Shown here in pieces: positions 1 through 6,672 of a stretch of DNA of 10,110 bases (position 1 is the first letter of the stretch; each line of letters begins with the position of its first letter). The stretch is from Anaerolineae bacterium (lineage in GTDB: Bacteria; Chloroflexota; Anaerolineae; Aggregatilineales; Phototrophicaceae). The notes below the pieces were generated by a model. That model was not told the DNA's origin. It saw nothing but the letters and a program-made list of their open reading frames with translations, and did no database searches. Both the position numbers and the translations under genes were made by a program. Where the stretch lies: positions 1 to 10,110 of the forward strand of contig JANQRM010000248.1 of NCBI GenBank assembly GCA_028284565.1, in the 5' to 3' direction.

Positions 1-1601
1 TGCCCAATCACCCAATTCGTCATGAATCCGCCACAACTCCCACCTGTGACTCCCATACGATTGCCATCAATATAGGGACGCGCTACCAACTCATCGACAC
101 CGAGCATAATCTCCTCGTAGTCTTTCCCACCTTGGTCGCCTTCACTGGCTTTCGTCCATGCTTGACCATACCCTGCTGTTGTGCCGCGTTGATTGAAATA
201 CGCCACAGCATAGCCCGAATTGGCATAAATCTGAAACTCATGATTGAAATCCCATGAGAACATCGAGCAATGTACATACAGCACGAGGGGATATTGCTTA
301 TCGGGTTCAAAGTCGAGGGGTTTCATCAACCACGCATGGACTTTCGCATCATCCACACCGTCATACCAATAGCTTTCGGGGGTTGCCAGCCGATGGTCAC
401 GTAGCCATGGATTGAGGTCAGTCAGCTTGGTGCTTTCACCATTGTCCCAGATGTACAACTCGCCCGGATTCGAGGGGTCAGCTTGCCCATAAGCAACCTT
501 ACCACCCACTGCCGGACTATATTCAAAGGTCACACTCTCACCACTGACCAACTTTTCATACTCGCCAGATGTGTTGATGCGATAGAGATTCGTTGCACCT
601 TGTTCCGTCAGCAAGAAGTAAATCCACGAGTCACCCACTGCCCACTTCATCGTGACGTTCGCGAGTCCTTTGCGTTGGTCTGCAACGGCATAATTGCCAA
701 TTTCTTCATCAATATCCGCCCCCAACTTAATCGCTGTCCCTGCCGAGACATCTGCCAGATGCGGTTGCCAGAAGTTGCGACGATTCACAGGCGGGGCGTG
801 ATTGTGTCCAGCGAAAGTAATATAGCGGTCACCTTCACCCCACATCGGGCTAACAGCCGTGCCTTGCCAATCCTTAATGAGCAATGTCGGCTCACCATGC
901 GGGAAATCACAGACGAGTATCTGTCCATATCCTAGCGGGACATTTTGCTCCCGTGCCATCCCCACAAACGCCAAGCGTGTCCCACTATTGCTCCATTTTG
1001 GTGATGAGTAATCACATTCTCTGCGTGTGACTTGTACCATATCGCCTGTGTTCAATTCCAAGACCCAAATCTGCGTAAAGCGGTCATGCACCCAGCCAGC
1101 CCCATCTTGCTTATAACGCAAACGACGCACCACTTTGACGGTGGGTTGTGGGATATTCGGCGCAGGTCCACGGTCTTCAGGATGTTGAATGGGTGTCCAG
1201 CGCACCCCGACTAATTTCATCCCATCAGCAGACCAATCCAGACTGCCTAGTGGAAAACCTGCAATAGGGTAGATTTGCTCCACTTCTTCATCAACTGACC
1301 AAACACGAACCGAGTTACTATCATCCTCACGATGGCTATAAGCAATCCGTGAACCATCCCGACTCCATGCCACAGAAGACACTTGGCAATCGGATGTCGT
1401 GATGCGCTGTGGGGCAGGGGAGTCGAGTTTACGTAGATAGAGGTGCGTAATATAGCCATTCGATTCAGCATCCGGACGACGGATCGTATAAGCAATGTAC
1501 ATTCCATCAGGAGACAGGGCGAGTTCATCCAACCAGCGAAAGTTCATCAAATCTTCGGGAATCAAACCCCGTCGCCGATTGACTTGGATGCTCTCTACCA
1601 T
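1..1601 (-). CDS. S9-family serine peptidase (acylaminoacyl-peptidase / dipeptidyl aminopeptidase type), 3' end cut by window
   Basis: The reverse strand is open from an ATG at 1601 to the window edge, giving 533 codons. The first ~420 residues look like the beta-propeller of S9 peptidases, with repeated short motifs of the type 'LSPDG', 'WSRDGSRIAY', 'WSADG' and 'WSNSG'. The alpha/beta-hydrolase domain follows. Its nucleophile elbow GGSCGG places the catalytic serine at residue 522, in the usual context 'GVTGGSxGGFMTNW', preceded by 'GGKDYEEIMLGVD'. The catalytic Asp and His should lie in the ~100 missing residues. No signal peptide is visible, so a cytoplasmic enzyme is likely. Members cleave short peptides or release N-acylated N-terminal residues. 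Oddity: the conserved HGGP loop near the oxyanion hole reads HCSM (His444-Met447). Start choice: GAGGGG lies 8 bases upstream of the ATG. It is the last visible gene of the operon, 30 bases after the deacylase. The family is clear but the substrate is not. Confidence 0.9.
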   Translation of the reverse strand, partial: MVESIQVNRRRGLIPEDLMNFRWLDELALSPDGMYIAYTIRRPDAESNGYITHLYLRKLDSPAPQRITTSDCQVSSVAWSRDGSRIAYSHREDDSNSVRVWSVDEEVEQIYPIAGFPLGSLDWSADGMKLVGVRWTPIQHPEDRGPAPNIPQPTVKVVRRLRYKQDGAGWVHDRFTQIWVLELNTGDMVQVTRRECDYSSPKWSNSGTRLAFVGMAREQNVPLGYGQILVCDFPHGEPTLLIKDWQGTAVSPMWGEGDRYITFAGHNHAPPVNRRNFWQPHLADVSAGTAIKLGADIDEEIGNYAVADQRKGLANVTMKWAVGDSWIYFLLTEQGATNLYRINTSGEYEKLVSGESVTFEYSPAVGGKVAYGQADPSNPGELYIWDNGESTKLTDLNPWLRDHRLATPESYWYDGVDDAKVHAWLMKPLDFEPDKQYPLVLYVHCSMFSWDFNHEFQIYANSGYAVAYFNQRGTTAGYGQAWTKASEGDQGGKDYEEIMLGVDELVARPYIDGNRMGVTGGSCGGFMTNWVIG

Positions 1602-1609
1602 ATTGATTT

Positions 1610-1615
1610 CCCCTC
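1610..1615 (-). promoter_or_regulatory. Ribosome binding site of the S9 peptidase gene
   Basis: GAGGGG on the minus strand lies 8 bases before the ATG at 1601. It fixes the start of a gene whose 3' end is outside the window. Confidence 0.6.
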
Positions 1616-1631
1616 TCGCTATTTTCCCACG

Positions 1632-2630
1632 CTACGGAATTAGATTGTTGACGGTCTCCTCGACCACGCCAAAAAAGCAACACCAATGTCCTTCTAAAAC
1701 GGATGGACGCGCCCGCATCCCAAAAATCACCCCGTTCTGTGGCGCACGGACTTCACCCGCGACATCACCATAGAGGTTATAGACTGTGCCAATCAGCGTG
1801 CCTGCTTCGATTTCTGTTTCAAAAGGTAGATCAGGATTGCCCACATACATCCCGGTTGCTGGAGCCAACAATGGAATCTGATAGCCCATGCGCCATTCGG
1901 GTTCATACTCTGCCTCGCCATCAATCATGTTGTAATGACGCATCACATTGAGATAGCCCTCCGCAAGATCATTGGCAATGGCATGGAAATCACTTGTCAA
2001 AGTTCGGCAATTCCCACCAAGCTCGACAGTGACTCCAGCTTTGCCCAACGCACCCATCTGTGAACTTGGATTACCCCCGCCTGTGCCACTACGGAACACC
2101 AGCGACCACTTCTTACCCATCGCGGCGGCGAGTTCTAAACTTGGTGGGTTATCTGATGCAAAAATCATATGTGCCAAATAGGAATGTTCCCCACCAGAGT
2201 GAATCGCGATTTGCAAGTCGCAATTGTCTTTCATCGCTTGCCAATGAGCATAAGCCACACGCTCCGTCGGATAGCCATTCTCCTTGCCCGGATAGAGTCG
2301 ATTCATATCATACGAGAAGGTATCCAAAGGATCACCCCGTGTCCCAGCCGTGAAAGCTTGTACATTCATCACCGGAACAGCCACTACCGTGCCGCGTAGA
2401 TTGTTTACGTCGATTTGTTCCAACGCCTTAAAGATCGAAAAGGGACCTTCCGGTTCATCCCCATGTGTCGCGCCATTCAGCCATAAAATCGGACCCTCCT
2501 CAGCTCCACGATACACAAGGATAGGGATTTCTCGTGCTTGCCCGTACATATCCCCTTGAATAGGAATGCCACCGCGCTTCACTTCGCCCGGCATTGCCGA
2601 AACCGTTCCGATTTGTAATGCCTCTGCCAT
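1632..2630 (-). CDS. Succinylglutamate desuccinylase/aspartoacylase-family zinc deacylase
   Basis: This 332-residue protein belongs to the AstE/AspA branch of M14-like metallohydrolases, which hydrolyse the amide of N-acyl amino acids or similar conjugates. The zinc ligands fit His56 and Glu59 in 'NGATHGDEPEGP', with His144 in 'LQIAIHSGG' as the third. Further family signatures are 'DMNRLYPG' (108-115) and a likely catalytic Glu203 in 'VTVELGG'. The C-terminal ~80 residues ('LAPATGMYVG' to 'VRAPQNGVIFG') look like the small beta-barrel (barrel-sandwich hybrid) domain of this family. The length is normal and the protein appears soluble. AAGGA sits 6 bases before the ATG. It lies between the Ldh2 and S9 peptidase genes, so a joint role in freeing an amino acid from an acyl or peptide conjugate is plausible. 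The DoeB deacylase of ectoine breakdown is a related enzyme, but other ectoine genes are absent here. The acyl substrate is unknown. Confidence 0.88.
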   Translation of the reverse strand: MAEALQIGTVSAMPGEVKRGGIPIQGDMYGQAREIPILVYRGAEEGPILWLNGATHGDEPEGPFSIFKALEQIDVNNLRGTVVAVPVMNVQAFTAGTRGDPLDTFSYDMNRLYPGKENGYPTERVAYAHWQAMKDNCDLQIAIHSGGEHSYLAHMIFASDNPPSLELAAAMGKKWSLVFRSGTGGGNPSSQMGALGKAGVTVELGGNCRTLTSDFHAIANDLAEGYLNVMRHYNMIDGEAEYEPEWRMGYQIPLLAPATGMYVGNPDLPFETEIEAGTLIGTVYNLYGDVAGEVRAPQNGVIFGMRARPSVLEGHWCCFFGVVEETVNNLIP

Positions 2631-2652
2631 TTGCTGTCCTTACTGTGTCCGT

Positions 2653-3720
2653 CTATAAAGTAAATTCCACACCGACATCTTGTGCCAATTCGCGCAAGCC
2701 CTCCACCGTCTCCCGTGAAACTGGGATACCTCTGCCCTGCCGTTCACGCATCCGATCAAATTCCACTTCGCCGGGTAATATCACCGGACGAGTTGCGTCA
2801 ATTGCATCAGCCCCTTTGACTTCGCCCACCAAATGCTCAAGCCGTGAATCAAATTCAGCTTGTGTCATAAAGGCAGTGGGATTAATTGCCATCATCATAT
2901 GCCCCACATCATAATTCTGATCATCTTGGAAGACCGTCAAGCCAAACAACGCACCTGTCATCACGCCCGACAACACATCCGTTATCAAGCTCAAGCCATA
3001 GCCCTTGTATTCACCAATTGGCAACAAGGGTCCATCCATCGCGGCAGAGGGGTCCGTTGTCACTTGTCCATCGGGCGTTAATGCCCAATTATCTGGCATC
3101 GGTTGACCTTCACGTTCATACCAGCGCATCATCCCCTTGCCGGACATCGTAAGTGCCATATCCAGCACAATTGGGGGATGGTCGGGTCGAGGAATAGCTA
3201 TTCCCCACGGATTTGTCCCCAAGACTACCTTTGCCGACCCCCACGGAGCCATCTCCGCTTTCGCATTCGTGAATGACCAGCCAATCAATCCTGCTTTAGC
3301 CGCAGTCCACGCATGATAGCCTGCAATGCCAAAGTGATTACTATGCCGGACTCCGACCATTGCCACGCCCGTTTGTTTGGCTTTTTCCACAGCACGTTCC
3401 ATCGCTCGATGTGCCGAGACATAGCCGAAGCCCTTCTTCGCATCGAGTAGAGCATAACTTGAACCATCCGTGACCCATTCCATGTCGGCATTGGGAATAA
3501 TGCCACCATTTTTGACACGCCGATGATACCGAAACAGCTTTTCTAAACCTTGTCCCTGACCCGGATGCCACCATTGCGAAGCGGTCATCAAGCCATCGCT
3601 GATAATCTCGGCTTCGTCTTGTGTCGCGCCCAACGCCATCATGATTTTCTCAGCAAATGCACGCAATGTATCGAGTGAATAATGATTGACCAGTTCGGTA
3701 TCTTTGATGTCGTATGCCAT
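2653..3720 (-). CDS. Ldh2-family (malate/L-lactate/ureidoglycolate dehydrogenase type) oxidoreductase
   Basis: At 355 residues this has the normal length for the NAD(P)-dependent Ldh2 family (PF02615), which reduces 2-oxo acids to L- or (S)-2-hydroxy acids or cyclic imino acids, or runs the reverse. Family motifs are 'HSNHFGIAGYH' (126-136, with the conserved His129), 'LGTNPWGIAIP' (167-177), 'IVLDMALTMSGKG', 'TTDPSAAMDG', 'GEYKGYGLSLITDVLSG' and 'ILPGE'. The usual N-terminal signature (A-D-x-R-G-x-x-S-H-G, as I recall it for E. coli AllD) is not seen. Its place is taken by 'SQWWHPGQGQG' (48-58). An ungapped alignment puts Gln57 where the SHG histidine should be, although His52 lies close by. 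The substrate may therefore differ from the classical members. The gene starts 14 bases after the SDR stop with only a weak ribosome binding site, which suggests translational coupling. The family is certain; the reaction is not. Confidence 0.9.
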   Translation of the reverse strand: MAYDIKDTELVNHYSLDTLRAFAEKIMMALGATQDEAEIISDGLMTASQWWHPGQGQGLEKLFRYHRRVKNGGIIPNADMEWVTDGSSYALLDAKKGFGYVSAHRAMERAVEKAKQTGVAMVGVRHSNHFGIAGYHAWTAAKAGLIGWSFTNAKAEMAPWGSAKVVLGTNPWGIAIPRPDHPPIVLDMALTMSGKGMMRWYEREGQPMPDNWALTPDGQVTTDPSAAMDGPLLPIGEYKGYGLSLITDVLSGVMTGALFGLTVFQDDQNYDVGHMMMAINPTAFMTQAEFDSRLEHLVGEVKGADAIDATRPVILPGEVEFDRMRERQGRGIPVSRETVEGLRELAQDVGVEFTL

Positions 3721-3734
3721 GCCAAGTCGCTTTC

Positions 3735-4460
3735 TTAGGTGAAGGGATAGCCAATCGGACTGAGGACAGCTTCATTGACGACAAATTCTTTTGGAGTTGT
3801 CACCAGATGCCCGATGTAACGCGCTACTTCATCAGGATTCATCGTCTCGCTCGCGGGTTTGCCACCGATGGGTGCGCCCCGCCAGCCGGTATCCATACTG
3901 CCCGGATACAAGATCGTCGCGCGTAAATTATGTTCTTTACCAGCAACAGCCATCGAATGATTGAGTCCTGTCAGACCGAATTTCGCGCCACCATACGCCG
4001 GACTACCGCCACCCCGAACACCTGCCGTGCCAGAGATATTAATCACATAGCCTTGCCCACTCGCGGTCAGCGCATCCCACAGCGCACGAGTCAGATAGAA
4101 TGCGCCTGTCAAATTCACACCAATGACCGTATCCCAATCATCCAGACTTGTTTCATGGAAGGTACGTGGAGCTGGAATACCCGCGTTATTAATGAGAATG
4201 TCCACGCCACCGAGTTCATCCGTGATTTTTTTGGCACAGGCTTGAACTTGCGCTTTATCCGCAATATCGCAGGGAACAGCTAAAGCCTTTCCGCCCTTAG
4301 ATATAATCGTATCCACCGTTTGATTAAGGGGTTCGGGCGTTCTCGCAACGCAAGCAATCGTCGCGCCCAATTCCGCTAGATGATAGGCTACAGACTGCCC
4401 CAAGCCATGACTTGCGCCTGTGATAACTGCAAATTGCCCCTCCAATGCTTGACTCATCAT
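3735..4460 (-). CDS. SDR-family NAD(P)-dependent oxidoreductase
   Basis: A 241-residue classical short-chain dehydrogenase. The Rossmann motif TGASHGLG starts at Thr14, the structural NNAG lies at 91-94, and the catalytic tetrad fits Asn116, Ser143, Tyr156 and Lys160 ('YGGAK'). The residues after the second beta-strand ('CVARTPEPL') carry Arg40 and no acidic residue, which hints at NADP(H). Soluble. Members interconvert alcohols and ketones on very diverse substrates, so none can be named. Two adjacent ATG codons exist. A purine-rich run, AAGGGGAGGG, overlaps the stop of the upstream gene and touches the first ATG. The second ATG, at 4457, is better spaced, so the true protein may be one residue shorter. 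Eight bases separate it from the D-2-hydroxyacid dehydrogenase gene. The C-terminus ends in 'LSPIGYPFT'. Confidence 0.92.
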   Translation of the reverse strand: MMSQALEGQFAVITGASHGLGQSVAYHLAELGATIACVARTPEPLNQTVDTIISKGGKALAVPCDIADKAQVQACAKKITDELGGVDILINNAGIPAPRTFHETSLDDWDTVIGVNLTGAFYLTRALWDALTASGQGYVINISGTAGVRGGGSPAYGGAKFGLTGLNHSMAVAGKEHNLRATILYPGSMDTGWRGAPIGGKPASETMNPDEVARYIGHLVTTPKEFVVNEAVLSPIGYPFT

Positions 4461-4468
4461 CCCTCCCC

Positions 4469-5488
4469 TTAACTCACATCGACCCGCGGTTTTTCACCAG
4501 AGAGAATCCGTACCATCTCCTGCAAACCTTCGGACAATTCCAAACCCCGATTTGTGCCAGTCCCACCGCCAATATGCGGAGTTAGAATGACGTTATTCAA
4601 AAAGCATAAAGGACTGTCTTCATAAAGGGGTTCATAGGTGAAGACATCCAAACCTGCTCCAGCAATCCGTCGCTCAGTTAGCGCATCAATCATTGCCTCT
4701 TCATCAATGATTCCACCCCGTGCAATGTTGACAATGTACGCAGATTCTTTCATCAGGGCGATTTGCTCAGCCCCAATCATGCGCTCTGTTTCTGGGGTAT
4801 GCGGAGTCGCTACACAGACATAATCACTCTCCGCAAGCAAGTTATCCAAATCACGATATTCGGCATCAAAACGTTGTTCCAGTTCGTGGGATAGAGGTGT
4901 GCGCTTTGTATAGAGATTCTTCATCCCCATCACACTCGTCCGACGCGCCAGTTCACAGCCAATCTCACCCATGCCGATGATTCCCAGCGTCTTATCGCGT
5001 ACCTCATGCACACGCATATTCTTCATCCAATGGAACGCCATCTTCCACTGTGCGGTGATTTCTGGCTTGATACCCCGATAACGATACGCACCCGTTGCCA
5101 CACTCTCATGCGAGGCGAGCAGGTCTTTGCTCAGGGACATGATGAAGGTCAACGCCAGTTCCGCTACACAATTGGGACCCTTACGTGGCGCACAAGCGAA
5201 GGTCAAATTTCTCCCACGAACTGCCTCTACATCGACGTTGGTGTAACTACGCCCCAGCTTCAACACCGCTTTTAGATTGACAAGTTTGCCCAGTAATGCA
5301 CTATCAACTGAGGCAGTTTGCGTCACCAAGCCATCAATATCCCCTGATGCTAAAGCCTGTACATCCTGTGAGTCCGTCGCACATACCAACTCCAGTTGCG
5401 GGAAATCGGAGGTAATCTGATCAACGGTACTGGCATAATCCGAGTCGGTAATCAATATTTTCCAAGAAGTCTTTTGGTCACTCATCAT
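4469..5488 (-). CDS. D-2-hydroxyacid dehydrogenase, glyoxylate/hydroxypyruvate-reductase-like, probably NADP(H)-linked
   Basis: A 339-residue member of the D-isomer-specific 2-hydroxyacid dehydrogenase family, which interconverts 2-oxo acids and D-2-hydroxy acids. The nucleotide-binding motif GMGEIG is at 172-177. The catalytic set is Arg257 ('NIARGG'), Glu286 ('DVFTYEP') and His305 ('TPHIGG'). The loop after the second Rossmann strand reads 'LYTKRTP', with Lys195-Arg196 where NAD-type enzymes carry an acidic residue. It resembles the 'YTGRxP' loop of NADPH-dependent glyoxylate/hydroxypyruvate reductase, so NADP(H) use is likely. Residues ~136-165 before the Rossmann core seem longer than usual and rich in Trp and Met. 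The start is one of two adjacent ATGs, 5 bases after the aminotransferase stop, and no strong ribosome binding site is seen. Coupled translation is likely. The substrate cannot be read from the sequence. Confidence 0.9.
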   Translation of the reverse strand: MMSDQKTSWKILITDSDYASTVDQITSDFPQLELVCATDSQDVQALASGDIDGLVTQTASVDSALLGKLVNLKAVLKLGRSYTNVDVEAVRGRNLTFACAPRKGPNCVAELALTFIMSLSKDLLASHESVATGAYRYRGIKPEITAQWKMAFHWMKNMRVHEVRDKTLGIIGMGEIGCELARRTSVMGMKNLYTKRTPLSHELEQRFDAEYRDLDNLLAESDYVCVATPHTPETERMIGAEQIALMKESAYIVNIARGGIIDEEAMIDALTERRIAGAGLDVFTYEPLYEDSPLCFLNNVILTPHIGGGTGTNRGLELSEGLQEMVRILSGEKPRVDVS

Positions 5489-5493
5489 TTACG

Positions 5494-6648
5494 CTATCCC
5501 ATAATATTCTTCATGGCGATTTGCATCCGTTTCAATCCCTCCTTGAGCTTATCTTCTGGCTGGAGGAAGGTCATCCGCAGATAATCCTTACGGTCTTTCG
5601 AGAATGCTTCCCCTGGATAAGCAAGGATATGCTGATCAGTCAACATACGCTGGGCAACTTCGGCACTGCCCATGCCTGTAAAGCTAATATCTGCAAAGAC
5701 AAATTGCCCGCCCTGTGGCATCCCATAACTAATCCCGGCAGCATCCAAAGCATCCAGTACCATCCGGCGCCGTTTGCGATAGGCTTCTGCCATCATCTCG
5801 ACTGGCTCTTGGGGACCGGTCAATGCGGCGAGTCCCGCATATTGTGAAATAATCGACGTACCACCATTCAATGCAGATTTGATTTCCTTCACGCGCACCA
5901 TCAAATCCGCTGGACCCACAACCCAGCCCAATCGCCAACCCGTCATCGAATAGGCTTTGGACAGCGCGTTCAAAGTGAGTGTCCGTTCTTTCCCACCGGG
6001 CAATGATGCCGGACTAACATGCTCAAAATCGTCATACACAAACAAGTCATAAATGTCATCCGCCAAAATCATCAGGTCATGGTCGATGGCAATCTTCATG
6101 AGAGCGTTCATATCATCCGGCGAGATCACATTCGCAGACGGATTATTTGGCGACACCAAAAGCATCGAGCGTGTCTTATCCGTCACGGCTTTCCGCACAT
6201 CTTCTGGGTCTGCCCGAAAATCATTTTGTGGGAACGTCTGTATCTCGACTTTGACACCACCCGCGAAATCCAGCGAGTCGTTGTAGGTGTTGTAATTGGG
6301 TTCTGGGATAATCATCTCATCACCGGGGGATGTCACCGCCATCACCATCAGAAACAAGGCTTCTTGTCCACCGTTCGTCACAATCACTTCCGTTTCGGGG
6401 TCGACATCAATGTTATTGACACGCTTCACCCGTTCCGCAATCGCTTCCCGCAGTGCAGGCAATCCTTCTACTGGCACAGGGTCAGCATGATGATGCACCA
6501 TGGCTTCTTTCGCGGCGCCGACAATATGTTCCGGCGTATCAAAATCAGGGTCACCACGTCCCATAATAATCGCATCATCATACGTCCGCGCTTCTCCAAA
6601 CAAGGCATACAACAAACTCGTTCCAGTTTTCTTTTTCTCGTTACTCAT
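5494..6648 (-). CDS. PLP-dependent class I/II aminotransferase (intact active site)
   Basis: A 384-residue fold-type I aminotransferase that would move an amino group between an amino acid and a 2-oxo acid. Counting from a longer frame that opens at an in-frame TTG at 6666, the PLP lysine is Lys237 in 'NALSKAYSMTGWRLGW', the phosphate-region Arg is 245, the pyridine-contacting Asp is 203 with Tyr206 ('LADDIY'), and the cofactor Asn is 175 ('VSPNNPS'). 'YLRMTF' near the C-terminus carries the substrate-carboxylate Arg. I prefer the ATG at 6648 (protein 'MSNEKKK...') because GGGGAGA lies 9 bases upstream of it. The TTG would put this signal inside the gene. Subtract 6 from the residue numbers for the preferred start. 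It resembles aspartate/alanine-type aminotransferases of subgroup I, but the amino donor is not identifiable. It follows the lysine-less paralogue by 24 bases. Confidence 0.92.
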   Translation of the reverse strand: MSNEKKKTGTSLLYALFGEARTYDDAIIMGRGDPDFDTPEHIVGAAKEAMVHHHADPVPVEGLPALREAIAERVKRVNNIDVDPETEVIVTNGGQEALFLMVMAVTSPGDEMIIPEPNYNTYNDSLDFAGGVKVEIQTFPQNDFRADPEDVRKAVTDKTRSMLLVSPNNPSANVISPDDMNALMKIAIDHDLMILADDIYDLFVYDDFEHVSPASLPGGKERTLTLNALSKAYSMTGWRLGWVVGPADLMVRVKEIKSALNGGTSIISQYAGLAALTGPQEPVEMMAEAYRKRRRMVLDALDAAGISYGMPQGGQFVFADISFTGMGSAEVAQRMLTDQHILAYPGEAFSKDRKDYLRMTFLQPEDKLKEGLKRMQIAMKNIMG

Positions 6649-6657
6649 CGTGATATG

Positions 6658-6664
6658 TCTCCCC
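6658..6664 (-). promoter_or_regulatory. Ribosome binding site that sets the aminotransferase start
   Basis: GGGGAGA on the minus strand ends 9 bases before the ATG at 6648. It would lie within the coding sequence if the upstream in-frame TTG at 6666 were used, so it argues for the shorter protein. Confidence 0.6.
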
Positions 6665-6672
6665 AAATTCCA

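Noticed and set aside
483..935. Plus-strand open frame of 150 codons
   Set aside because: It lies wholly opposite the S9 peptidase coding region, whose propeller repeats are clear. The translation shows no family features.
1632..2630. Assignment of the deacylase to ectoine degradation (DoeB)
   Set aside because: The family resemblance is real, but there is no ectoine hydrolase, semialdehyde dehydrogenase or class III aminotransferase nearby.
6649..6666. TTG start extending the aminotransferase by six residues
   Set aside because: The extension has no good ribosome binding site, while GGGGAGA inside it is correctly placed for the ATG at 6648.
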